From Nocardiaceae bacterium (GTDB lineage: Bacteria; Actinomycetota; Actinomycetes; Mycobacteriales; Mycobacteriaceae): a stretch of DNA of 40,254 nt. A program made the translations under genes and the position numbers. Shown here piece by piece: positions 7,486-14,475 of this stretch (position 1 is its first letter; each line of letters starts with the position of its first letter). The stretch covers positions 1 through 40,254 of the forward strand of contig JAJFUQ010000111.1 in assembly GCA_021372355.1 (NCBI GenBank), written 5' to 3'. The notes under the pieces were generated by a model. That model did no database searches and was not told where the DNA came from. It saw only the letters and a list, made by a program, of their open reading frames with translations.

Positions 7486-7524
7486 CTAAACAGAGGCCAC
7501 CTCATCAGTCCTGAAAATAACCAT
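7486..7524 (-). CDS. Mini-ORF 1 (12 aa) in the ASCH leader
   Basis: ATG at 7524 with a strong ribosome binding site (GGGAGGTGG about ten bases upstream) opens the short peptide MVIFRTDEVASV, ended by TAG at 7488-7486. The site is better than that of the ASCH gene itself. With mini-ORF 2 it forms a leader between a putative promoter and the hairpin. A leader-peptide role is inference. Confidence 0.35.
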   Translation of the reverse strand: MVIFRTDEVASV

Positions 7525-7548
7525 TTCTCAGACCACCTCCCTTCCTGT

Positions 7549-7693
7549 TGACGATGGCGAAACTACGCCGGACAAACCGACGGTCGCAACGGATTTTTCG
7601 GCGGGCTGAAACCGGGCCGACGGCAGCAGTGGGCATTTTGTTTCACCACGGCGCACATTTCGCCACTGTTCCGTGGTCACCGGGCAGCCCACG
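7549..7693. other. Intergenic stretch without a supported gene
   Basis: Between the ASCH leader and the promoter region of the gene at 7816, no start-plus-ribosome-binding-site combination or recognisable product is visible. The plus-strand frame open from 7548 to 7814 has proline- and arginine-rich nonsense-like composition and is not accepted as a gene. Confidence 0.5.
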
Positions 7694-7709
7694 TCCCCCA
7701 ATCGGGGGA
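7694..7709. promoter_or_regulatory. Inverted repeat TCCCCC-N4-GGGGGA, candidate operator
   Basis: TCCCCCAATCGGGGGA has perfect six-base arms around AATC. It lies 107 bp upstream of the secreted protein start at 7816. Position suggests an operator; as RNA it would be a short GC-rich hairpin without a U tail. The cognate protein is not known. Confidence 0.45.
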
Positions 7710-7815
7710 ACCCACGTTCCTCCTGTTGAGCGGCAGATCAGCGGACGCGACGGAAGGCCTCCCAGCGGGACTCTTGAATCACACCGAAAAACGCTGCTAG
7801 TCAAGGAGTCCTGAA

Positions 7816-8415
7816 ATGAACAAGAACACCAACCGTCGCCGCACCGTCGCTCTCGTTGGTACCGCTGCTGTTCTCGCCGGTCTGGGCGGCGCCGCTTTCG
7901 GACTCGCTATCCACGAAGCCCAGAAGCCATCCGCGACCGCACCCATCCAGACCATCGCGGTGCACGAGACAACCACCCCGGCGAGCCCGATCACACCGGT
8001 CATTCACACCACGCCCGTCACCCCCACCCAACCGGTTCACCCGGTCATCCCCGACTACTCCGGAACGATCAAGATGACCATCACGAACAACACCGACGCG
8101 ACGTTGCACCTCGATGGTTCGGACAACCCGTATGGCGACTGGATCGTCTCGCCGCAGTCGGAATTGGCACCAGGCGCGTCGGAGACCGTGAGCGCATCGA
8201 CCTGGAACCAGAAGGGCTTCGGCGTCGACGTCACCTACGACGCTGACAACGGCTCATCGGTCGTTTTCATGGCCAACAACTACGCCGGCCAGACCGACAC
8301 GAGCGGCACGCGCGTGGACGGTTCGAACACCGGCCACTGGGTCGTTCAGGCAACCGTCGACCAGGGTGCGCCGGACATGACGGCCAGCTACACGGTCATG
8401 CCTGGTCTGCTCTGA
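7816..8415 (+). CDS. Secreted or anchored aegerolysin/crystal-protein-like beta-sandwich protein
   Basis: 199 residues from ATG 7816, with AAGGAG at 7803-7808. Residues 10-32 (VALVGTAAVLAGLGGAAFGLAI) form a signal-anchor. Residues 36-80 are a Thr/Pro/Val-rich linker. From about residue 83 a domain reads MTITNNTDATLHLDGSDNPYGDWIVSPQSELAPGASETVSAST, then GFGVDVTYDADNGSSVVFMANNYAGQT and ASYTV at the end. This resembles actinobacterial aegerolysin or ET79-like beta-sandwich proteins, some of which bind membranes. No cysteines. It stands alone, and its 3' end overlaps the DedA gene by 20 bp. Export is well supported, fold call moderate. Confidence 0.65.
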   Translation: MNKNTNRRRTVALVGTAAVLAGLGGAAFGLAIHEAQKPSATAPIQTIAVHETTTPASPITPVIHTTPVTPTQPVHPVIPDYSGTIKMTITNNTDATLHLDGSDNPYGDWIVSPQSELAPGASETVSASTWNQKGFGVDVTYDADNGSSVVFMANNYAGQTDTSGTRVDGSNTGHWVVQATVDQGAPDMTASYTVMPGLL

Positions 8416-8980
8416 CGCCCCGCATCCGCTCGATGAGCCCAGGCACAACGGACACCACCAATGCGCAGATGATGACGGCGATGAGCGCCACCGTGGGATT
8501 CGGGAACAGTGCGGTTCCCGCGATTCCGATCGAGGCGTAGACCGCCGACCACAGGACCGCGGCGGCGAGATTCGCGCTAACGAAGCGCGTCAATGGATAG
8601 CCGCCCAATGCGGCGGCAAGCAGAACCGGAATTCGTCCGCCCGGGACCAGCCGCGACAGCAAGAGCGCGCGAACCTCGCTGCGTTCGAGTCGCTCTCGAA
8701 TCAACTGGAGAGCCCGCGTGGGGTCGGCGGCGCGGAGCCAGCCCATCCGCTGAGCAAGTGTCACGCCCGCGCCCCGAAGTGCGGCATATGTGACGACGTC
8801 GCCGACATACGCGCCGGCGGCCCCGAACCCGATGACGACGAGAACATCGAGTGGCATCTCGGCACCCGCGAGGACTGCCGCGCCACTGACCAGCGCACCT
8901 GTCGGAACGACCGGAACGATCGCGCCGAAGGCCACCAAGCCGAACAGTGTCAGCAACCCGACCCAGCCGAAAGAGTTCAT
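8396..8980 (-). CDS. DedA family (VTT-domain) membrane protein
   Basis: 194 residues with about five hydrophobic segments. LLSRLVPGGRIPVLLAAALGGYPLTRFVSANLAAAVLWSAVYASIGIAG matches the DedA signature (R-x-PG-R plus the G...W..YxxxG membrane motif). Family members are linked to lipid-carrier flipping (undecaprenyl phosphate) and membrane homeostasis. It starts within the stop of the MBL gene (ATGA overlap at 8977-8980) and is the third gene of a phosphodiesterase-MBL-DedA operon. Confidence 0.87.
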   Translation of the reverse strand: MNSFGWVGLLTLFGLVAFGAIVPVVPTGALVSGAAVLAGAEMPLDVLVVIGFGAAGAYVGDVVTYAALRGAGVTLAQRMGWLRAADPTRALQLIRERLERSEVRALLLSRLVPGGRIPVLLAAALGGYPLTRFVSANLAAAVLWSAVYASIGIAGTALFPNPTVALIAVIICALVVSVVPGLIERMRGVRADQA

Positions 8981-9729
8981 AAATCAACCGTTTCGCCGAT
9001 TCCGGGAACGATGACGCTGGTGTCCGCGCCAGCCATTTCGTTGCGGAATCGGAGGGCCGGCGCGTTGAACAATCGGTCGTGATTGGAGCGCATCAGGTAC
9101 TGCAGGCCAACCGGCCAGAACGTGCCGTAGTGCACGGGAACGGCGAAGCGGGCGCCGACCTCACGCAGGGCCGCTGCCGCCTCGGCCGGATTCAGATGGT
9201 GAACACCCAGGGTCGGACCCCATCCTCCGATCGGCACGAGTGCGAGGTCGACGGCTTTGACTGTCGAGAAATCTTGTACGCCCGTATCACCCGGGTACCA
9301 GCACGACCGGCCGGCCGCAGCGAACCGGAACCCGAGTGCGGGCGCTCGATGAGCACGCGGATGCGGAAGGCGACGACCGTCGTGATGGGCCGGCAGAACC
9401 TCGATCGTCACTTCGCCGATCTCGATCGTCTGCCCTGGCTCGGCCTCGATCAGGTGCATGTCCTCGAGTCCACCGATCGCCGACGCGGTGCCTTTCGGGA
9501 CGATGATCGGGGTTTTCGAACCGAACTGTCGGAGCGTAGGCACGTGCAGATGGTCGTGGTGCAGGTGCGAAATGAGAACAAGATCGGCCGTCAGCGCCCC
9601 CGGTGGTGGAGCCGGCACGGCACGACGGAGATGGAACAGTCGTGTCGCCGCAAGTGGATCGGTCGCGACCGCCATGGACCCCAGACGCACGGTCGTGAAG
9701 GAGTGTCCCCACCAGCACACTGTCGCCAT
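8977..9729 (-). CDS. MBL-fold metal-dependent hydrolase (UlaG/RomA-like)
   Basis: 250 residues. The metal motif HLHHDH follows LVLISHLHHDHL (about residues 54-60); further metal ligands are plausible in PAHHDGR, YPGDTG and PVHYGTFWP. The opening VCWWGHSFTTVRLGSMAVATDPL is typical of the UlaG-like branch, which hydrolyses phosphoester or lactone bonds; the NAPE-PLD-type phospholipases are relatives. Start at 9729 lies two bases from the stop of the phosphodiesterase gene, and the stop overlaps the DedA start. With a membrane phosphodiesterase and DedA, a role in lipid or lipid-carrier turnover is plausible. The exact substrate is unknown. Confidence 0.87.
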   Translation of the reverse strand: MATVCWWGHSFTTVRLGSMAVATDPLAATRLFHLRRAVPAPPPGALTADLVLISHLHHDHLHVPTLRQFGSKTPIIVPKGTASAIGGLEDMHLIEAEPGQTIEIGEVTIEVLPAHHDGRRLPHPRAHRAPALGFRFAAAGRSCWYPGDTGVQDFSTVKAVDLALVPIGGWGPTLGVHHLNPAEAAAALREVGARFAVPVHYGTFWPVGLQYLMRSNHDRLFNAPALRFRNEMAGADTSVIVPGIGETVDL

Positions 9730-9731
9730 GG

Positions 9732-11798
9732 TCAGACCTTCACCGGTGTCGAGTCGACGTCGGGCTCGCGGAGTCCCTGCTTCTCGAGATAGTTCACGAG
9801 CAATCTGTAGATGTCTGTTCCGGAGAGCAGGATGTCATCGACCTCCCACTCCGACGGGTGAACGAACAGTGCTTCGGTCTGCCAACCGCCGAGGCCGCCG
9901 TGCGATCCGACGAGTTCCTCGAAAGCCGCGACCTCACCGAGGTTCGGGTCGTATCGGCCCAGGATGATGACGTCGCCGACATTCGCGCAGGTATCGAGTT
10001 GCAGCAGGTCCCCTGGCGCGAGATAGCCATACGGCAGCAGCGGGTCCGCGCCCTCGCCGTACCTGGCACCTTCCTCGGTGAGCTCCCGCCACCCGCCGCC
10101 GTTCTCGACGAACAATGTGCCGTTCGCCGTACGCGTGATAATCGCTCCAACGTGCTTGAGCGATCGCAGACCCGGCAGCAGTCCAGGCGCGATCGCCTCG
10201 ACCTCCTCGCGCTTGAGCCGCCCCGGATAGTCGGCGAAGTACAGATTGGCGAGACTTCCGGACACCGCGACCTCGATGTTCGCGGTCTGCGTCCCCTCCG
10301 CGTCCGACTCGGAACCTGCTCGTTGGATCGTGCGCCGCAGTGGCGCGGGCGTCAGGTTCCCGCTCAACCTCAGTCGCTGCACGGAACCAAACGACTCATC
10401 GGTGTCCCGGACACCGGCGACGTCGGCGTCCACGAACTCGCGAACGGCGTCGAGAATCGTTCGGCCTTCGAGTTGCAGGAACGTCGCGCCCTGGGTTTGT
10501 CCGTGGTCGGAGAGGATGACAATCTCATAGTCCCGACCGACCTCTTCGGCGAGATCGTGGAAGAACTTCAGCACCCGATCGAGGCCTTCGAGAGTGCGCA
10601 TCGACTCTGGCCGCGTCGGGCCCGCATGGTGTGCGAGTTCGTCGTAGTCGAGCAGGTCGACGTAGATGACGGGCGTACCGCGGGCCATCTGATCAGCGAC
10701 GATCGACACCGAGAGATCCTTCAGGATCACCGTCGTCAGCCCACGCAACACGAGGAAGGCGCCGTTGCGGCTCACGCGCGGCACCACTCCCCTTCGACGC
10801 TGGCGGCGAGCCTGGTACCACTCGGTGATGACCTGGCCCGCAAAGAGCACGAAGGATCGCACGAAGCCGGCTCGCGCTGCGGCATAGCCGGCGGCACCGG
10901 GCTCGTTTCCGGGCTGTTCGATCTTGCCCATAGTCAGCGCCCGAAACGGCGCATCGCCGGTGAACACATTCGAGATGCTCGCGCCACCCGCAGCGAGCAA
11001 ACCCTTCCCGTCACTGATCCGCTCTTCGATCAGCCGGGCATCGGCGGGCCGATTGGCGACGAGCATCCGGCCGTGCTCCTTGTCGAACCACCGGAACGAC
11101 GGAATGAACACGTCCTTGCCGTGGAGCAGGCGGGCCTGACCGGCGGGAGTCGTCGCCGGGAGCCCGGTGTGCCACGACCGCAAAGTGTGACTGCCGGAAC
11201 GGAGAAGGCTGCTCAGAAAGGGGATCGCTCCGCTCGCCGCCGCATATCGGATGAGAGGCTGGGCAACTCCATCGAGTTGAACGACAAGCAACCCGGGGCC
11301 GGTGACCTTCGTCCGGCGAGACACTCGAATAGCGCGGCGCATGATCTGCGAGAAAAAGACTTCCTCGGTGCTGGCGTCGACGATCCAGTTGAGCAGAGAG
11401 GCGAAGATCGTGACGATCCACGCCATCGCGATGACCTCAGGCAGCGCGATCGGTTCGATCGACGGCACGAGCGCCAACGCGATCGACAGGATGAGTGCTT
11501 GCGTGAGGAAGCCGGACATCAGAAGACCAACGGCACCTGTCAAGACGGTGAGCTTCACCAGCAGTGGTCGAAGCAACGCTCCGACCAGCAGGATTGTTAC
11601 GACGAGCGTCATCACCGCGGTGAACTTCCGTTCCGGAACCTGCGTCCCTGGAACGAGTTGAAGAGTCAGTGCGAGGGACACGAACGAAATCGTGAACGAC
11701 CTCAGCACGCCCGCGAGCCACGGCCACGACGGTCGGATCGCGCGCACAGCGCGGCGCGCAACGGCGAACTGCCGCTGGGTCGCGCCGCGTTCTTCCAT
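9732..11798 (-). CDS. Membrane-anchored alkaline-phosphatase-superfamily phosphodiesterase
   Basis: 688 residues. Residues 30-150 hold about four membrane segments of phage-holin-family type. From residue 170 a nucleotide pyrophosphatase/phosphodiesterase-like domain follows: LLVVQLDGVAQPLI (metal-binding Asp176), GLPATTPAGQARLLHG (nucleophile Thr region), VIYVDLLDYDELAHHAGP and VILSDHGQTQG (metal-binding Asp and His). These match the type I phosphodiesterase/alkaline phosphatase family. The family commonly cleaves phosphodiesters in nucleotides or lipids; the location of the catalytic part relative to the membrane is not clear from sequence. First gene of the operon with MBL and DedA genes. 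A DosR-like box lies 82 bp upstream of its start. Confidence 0.85.
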   Translation of the reverse strand: MEERGATQRQFAVARRAVRAIRPSWPWLAGVLRSFTISFVSLALTLQLVPGTQVPERKFTAVMTLVVTILLVGALLRPLLVKLTVLTGAVGLLMSGFLTQALILSIALALVPSIEPIALPEVIAMAWIVTIFASLLNWIVDASTEEVFFSQIMRRAIRVSRRTKVTGPGLLVVQLDGVAQPLIRYAAASGAIPFLSSLLRSGSHTLRSWHTGLPATTPAGQARLLHGKDVFIPSFRWFDKEHGRMLVANRPADARLIEERISDGKGLLAAGGASISNVFTGDAPFRALTMGKIEQPGNEPGAAGYAAARAGFVRSFVLFAGQVITEWYQARRQRRRGVVPRVSRNGAFLVLRGLTTVILKDLSVSIVADQMARGTPVIYVDLLDYDELAHHAGPTRPESMRTLEGLDRVLKFFHDLAEEVGRDYEIVILSDHGQTQGATFLQLEGRTILDAVREFVDADVAGVRDTDESFGSVQRLRLSGNLTPAPLRRTIQRAGSESDAEGTQTANIEVAVSGSLANLYFADYPGRLKREEVEAIAPGLLPGLRSLKHVGAIITRTANGTLFVENGGGWRELTEEGARYGEGADPLLPYGYLAPGDLLQLDTCANVGDVIILGRYDPNLGEVAAFEELVGSHGGLGGWQTEALFVHPSEWEVDDILLSGTDIYRLLVNYLEKQGLREPDVDSTPVKV

Positions 11799-11879
11799 TT
11801 TGTCAGTTTAGGTTCGTGCGATCTTGTGGGCGCGGAATGCGTTCGAGCACCGTCGACACGACCATCGGACGGCCCGGCC

Positions 11880-11894
11880 GGGACCTAGGTCCCT
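11880..11894. promoter_or_regulatory. DosR/DevR-like box (11 of 12 fixed positions)
   Basis: GGGACCTAGGTCCCT matches the mycobacterial DosR box GGGACTTNNGNCCCT at 11 of 12 defined bases; its first 14 bases form a perfect palindrome. It lies midway between the divergent phosphodiesterase operon (start 11798) and the VOC gene (start 11975), so it could serve either or both. Confidence 0.6.
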
Positions 11895-11974
11895 TCAGGT
11901 CGCGCAGCCGCGGATTTAGCGTGAGGCACGTTGGACCTGAATCCATTCCACAACCAGCCATGGAGACGATCGTC

Positions 11975-12325
11975 GTGGGCCATTCAATCGTTCATTGGGA
12001 GATCGGCGGGCCGGACGGCGCCGTTCTCAAGAAGTTCTACTCCGAGGCCTTCGGGTGGACGGTGACGCCGGTCGACACCAACTACGCTCTCGTCGACACC
12101 GGCGGCGGCTTGGCTGGCGGGATCATGCAGACCCAGCCAGGCATGCCGTCATACGTCACCGTCTACATCGAGGTGGCCGACCTGCCGGCGAAACTCGCCG
12201 AGGTAGAAGGGCTCGGCGGCCGCACGGTGTTGCCCCCGACGGCGATCGGCGAATCCATGTCGATCGCGCTGTTCACCGACCCCGGCGGCGCCGTCGTGGG
12301 CCTCCTGCAAACCGCCGCCGGCTGA
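11975..12325 (+). CDS. VOC superfamily (glyoxalase/bleomycin resistance-like) protein
   Basis: About 116 residues. The GTG at 11975 is preferred: GGAG (11962-11965) is nine bases upstream, and the resulting start (M)GHSIVHWEIGGPDGAVLKKFYSEAFGW is the usual N-terminus of this family. The ATG at 11960 lacks a ribosome binding site. YVTVYIEVADLPAKLAEVEGLGGRTVLPPTAIGESMSIALFTDPGGAVVGLL is the second beta-alpha-beta-beta-beta unit, with a glutamate in YIEV as a candidate metal ligand. Members include glyoxalases, dioxygenases and antibiotic-binding proteins, so no reaction can be assigned. A DosR-like box lies 81 bp upstream. Confidence 0.88.
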   Translation: MGHSIVHWEIGGPDGAVLKKFYSEAFGWTVTPVDTNYALVDTGGGLAGGIMQTQPGMPSYVTVYIEVADLPAKLAEVEGLGGRTVLPPTAIGESMSIALFTDPGGAVVGLLQTAAG

Positions 12326-12338
12326 CCCCGGATCAGCC
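12320..12338. terminator. Short hairpin shared by convergent gene ends
   Basis: GGCTGA (12320-12325) and TCAGCC (12333-12338) form a six-base stem around CCCCGGA. The arms contain the stop codons of the VOC gene and of the AIM24 gene. It may act as a weak bidirectional terminator; there is no U tail. Confidence 0.3.
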
Positions 12339-13214
12339 CTGCATGGGGATCTGGATGCCTTCGGACGGCTGCACGATCACGAAGCCCACGCCGCTGAATC
12401 CGACCTGAAGTGCTTCGCCCGAGCCGCGCCCGATGAGTGCGCCCGCCTTGAAGCTCGTCTTCAGCTGAGTTTGCAGGTGAGCCGACCACGCGACGATCGC
12501 GTTGGTGTAGGCAAACGTCGGCGCTTCGGCTGCGTTGAGGACAACAGGCGGGCCATCGGTCGTGATGGCGACCCAGCCGCTGCCCCGAAGCGTCGTGTTG
12601 AACAGACCTCCGGTCATCATGCTGCCGCCCTTGACCCGCTCGATGTTCCAGTTGAGCCCGGCCGAAAAGGCGAGGACGTTCGAGCCGCTGATCGAGATGC
12701 CCGAGTTCTGCAGGTGCAGCAGGTGCACGTCCTTGGCCAGGTCAGCGAGGAAGACGTCGCCCTGACCCTGGCATCGCATCAGAGACAGGCCTTCTCCCGT
12801 GAGTGCCTTCTTGATGAACCTCGATGCGCCGCCACCTTCGAAGGCGAAGTCGATGTTGCCCTGGTACGCGACCATCGAACCTTGGCGAGCCATGAAGGGT
12901 TCGCCCACACGAACTCGAAGCATCTTCGAATTCTGTTTGGCGATCGCCTGCTCTTCCCTCTCGCTGAACCGTCCGTCCACGAGTTCGCCCGTGATCCCGG
13001 CGAAGCTGTCCGCCGGTGTTGCCGGCTGCACCTGTTGAACCGGCTGGGCCTGCTGCTCGGGCTGTGCGGGCTGCTGCTGCACCTGCGGCGGCGGGCCTTG
13101 AAGCGGAGCTTGGAAGGTCTGGCCCTGATGGGCGACGTGGTCAGTCCAGTTCTGCCCGTCCCACCAGCGGAATTCGAAGCGCCCGCTCGGATCGGGCCGC
13201 CATTCGCCGTTCAT
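12333..13214 (-). CDS. AIM24 family protein with N-terminal DUF2510 domain
   Basis: 293 residues from ATG 13214, preceded by GGGGAA. Residues 5-28 (WRPDPSGRFEFRWWDGQNWTDHV) are a DUF2510 domain, a short Trp-rich motif common in actinobacterial membrane-associated proteins. A Gln/Pro-rich linker covers about 33-70. From about 90 the AIM24 beta-barrel follows (VGEPFMARQGSMVAYQGNIDFAFEGGGASRFIKKALTGEGLSLMRCQGQGDVFLADLAKDVHLL), including the GEGL signature. AIM24 is named for a yeast mitochondrial protein; bacterial roles are unsettled. The gene is divergent from the one at 13408, and the intervening DosR-like pair could control both. Confidence 0.87.
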   Translation of the reverse strand: MNGEWRPDPSGRFEFRWWDGQNWTDHVAHQGQTFQAPLQGPPPQVQQQPAQPEQQAQPVQQVQPATPADSFAGITGELVDGRFSEREEQAIAKQNSKMLRVRVGEPFMARQGSMVAYQGNIDFAFEGGGASRFIKKALTGEGLSLMRCQGQGDVFLADLAKDVHLLHLQNSGISISGSNVLAFSAGLNWNIERVKGGSMMTGGLFNTTLRGSGWVAITTDGPPVVLNAAEAPTFAYTNAIVAWSAHLQTQLKTSFKAGALIGRGSGEALQVGFSGVGFVIVQPSEGIQIPMQG

Positions 13215-13298
13215 CAGTTTCCCCTCATCAGTGATCTCGAAAGCGCTCTGTGTCCGTTTTTACCCTAGGCGCGAATGCATACCGCGTCGCCTGTTGTC

Positions 13299-13313
13299 GG
13301 GACCTGAAGATCT
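13299..13313 (+). promoter_or_regulatory. Weak secondary DosR-like half-site
   Basis: GGGACCTGAAGATCT keeps the left half GGGAC of the DosR box but little of the right. It is noted because it starts exactly 22 bp before the perfect box at 13321, the same offset seen in front of the hibernation factor gene. Confidence 0.35.
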
Positions 13314-13320
13314 TGGCGAA

Positions 13321-13335
13321 GGGACTTTCGGCCCT
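13321..13335 (+). promoter_or_regulatory. DosR/DevR-like box, exact consensus match
   Basis: GGGACTTTCGGCCCT fits GGGACTTNNGNCCCT at all 12 defined positions. It lies 72 bp upstream of the gene at 13408 and 106 bp from the divergent AIM24 start, the usual distance range for activator sites. This is the best such site in the window. Confidence 0.7.
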
Positions 13336-13407
13336 AGGCCACCCCATCGGGTCACAGCGACAGTTATCGAAATGTTGCGCGAGGTATGCCAGGACAGGAG
13401 TTCATTG

Positions 13408-13845
13408 ATGAACCAAGCACTTGTTTCACAGAAGGACGTCGACCAGCTCAAGGGGCATGTGCGACTGGTTCGTCAAGGCACAGCGAGCGCCGTGGCGGCC
13501 GCGATGGGTGCGTTTCGCCCTGGCAATGACCGGCCTTCGGCAGCACTCGCCATCGACGTCAGTGACGACGTTTCCGCTGTCTGCCAGTACTGCACGGCCA
13601 TCGCGGAGATTCTCCTCGAACACGCGAGCGAGCCTCAGCGTAGCGAGATCCTCGAGGCCCTCGACACTGTGCATGAACTGTCCGACATCGCATCGCGTGC
13701 GCGGCAACTCGCCCAGATCGCGGAGCGTTGCGACGGCGTGACGGCCGCGCACCCATCGATCTCCCGCGCGCTGCGCGATCTCGCCCGGCGCGTCGACGGA
13801 ACTGGTAACCCGGCCGCCGGTCAGACGAGCCACCAAGCCAGCTGA
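13408..13845 (+). CDS. Hypothetical helical protein under a DosR-like box
   Basis: 145 residues from ATG 13408, with AGGACAGGAG at 13391-13400 as ribosome binding site. The sequence is almost entirely predicted helix (VDQLKGHVRLVRQGTASAVAAAMGAF, then VSAVCQYCTAIAEILLEHASEPQRSEILEALDTVHELSDIASRARQLAQIAE). There is no signal peptide or membrane segment, and a C-Q-Y-C pair sits around residues 57-60. No family recognised. It lies just upstream of the WXG100 module but about 47 bp from it, so co-transcription is possible. The DosR-like box suggests hypoxic or nitric-oxide induction. Confidence 0.75.
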   Translation: MNQALVSQKDVDQLKGHVRLVRQGTASAVAAAMGAFRPGNDRPSAALAIDVSDDVSAVCQYCTAIAEILLEHASEPQRSEILEALDTVHELSDIASRARQLAQIAERCDGVTAAHPSISRALRDLARRVDGTGNPAAGQTSHQAS

Positions 13846-13891
13846 CCCTCCGTGCGGAACCAAATGTCGTTCCGCGCCGTCCAAGCACTAT

Positions 13892-14188
13892 GTGACGGAG
13901 TTTCGTATTCATTCCGAGGGCGTGGCGGCCCTCGGCTCGCGCGCCGAACAACTCGCTGCTGATCTCGAAAACGCGCTGTCCGCGGCGAACCGTGAGGTGA
14001 CCGGACTCGCTTCGAGCTGGACCGGTGAAGCAGGTGCGGCGTACCTCCGCGGTTGGGAGGAAATGCACGAAGGTGGCATGCGGATCTTCACCGCACTGCG
14101 TGGATTGGCTGGGTCGCTGGGCGTCACCTCGGATGAGTTCGACGGCCGCGATCAGTCCGCTTCCTCGAGCATTCTGAGTCTCGGCTGA
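13892..14188 (+). CDS. WXG100 family protein A
   Basis: 98 residues from GTG 13892. The WXG motif is W43-T-G45 in the turn between two helices (LAADLENALSAANREVTGLASSWTGEAGAAYLRGWEEMHEG), the size and shape of EsxA/EsxB-like proteins. Such proteins form helical-hairpin dimers exported by type VII (ESX) secretion. The stop overlaps the next start (TGATG). As first gene of the module it probably dimerises with WXG100 B or with the toxin N-terminus, acting as chaperone or targeting partner. Confidence 0.88.
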   Translation: MTEFRIHSEGVAALGSRAEQLAADLENALSAANREVTGLASSWTGEAGAAYLRGWEEMHEGGMRIFTALRGLAGSLGVTSDEFDGRDQSASSSILSLG

Positions 14189-14475
14189 TGGCCGCGTTTC
14201 GCGTCGATCTCGCACACCTGGATCAGATCACTTCGCAGCTTGCCGGCCTCGTCGACTACATCGAGGCAGGTCTTGCCGAACTGGACCAGGCGGTTGCGGC
14301 CGCTGAGTGGACCGGTGATGCCGCTGCGGCATTCACCACGGCTCATCGCGAATGGACTTTGGGCGCGAAAGATCTCAACGATGGAATAGCCGCGATGCGA
14401 CAGGCGGCGACGCGCGCTCACCAGAGCTACAGTTCCGCGACCGCGACGAACCTGGCGAATCTGGGGCGGGCGTGA
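14188..14475 (+). CDS. WXG100 family protein B
   Basis: 95 residues from ATG 14188, which shares a base with the preceding stop. WXG motif W41-T-G43 within AELDQAVAAAEWTGDAAAAFTTAHREWTLGAKDL, flanked by two helices. It is likely the second ESX-type partner; two unlike WXG100 genes in tandem normally give a heterodimer. The last four bases (GTGA) overlap the start of the toxin gene, enforcing coupled translation. Confidence 0.88.
   Translation: MAAFRVDLAHLDQITSQLAGLVDYIEAGLAELDQAVAAAEWTGDAAAAFTTAHREWTLGAKDLNDGIAAMRQAATRAHQSYSSATATNLANLGRA

Noticed and set aside
7767..7781. GGGACTCTTGAATCA as another DosR-like site upstream of the secreted protein
   Set aside because: Only 8 of 12 fixed positions, no CCCT end and no partner at 22 bp.
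7548..7814. Plus-strand frame of 88 codons in the intergenic region
   Set aside because: No ribosome binding site, Arg/Pro-rich, overlaps the promoter and inverted repeat of the next gene.
9858..11888. Long open frame on the plus strand opposite the phosphodiesterase gene
   Set aside because: It mirrors the codon structure of the real gene in high-GC DNA, is rich in Arg, Asp and His, has no ribosome binding site, and resembles no family.
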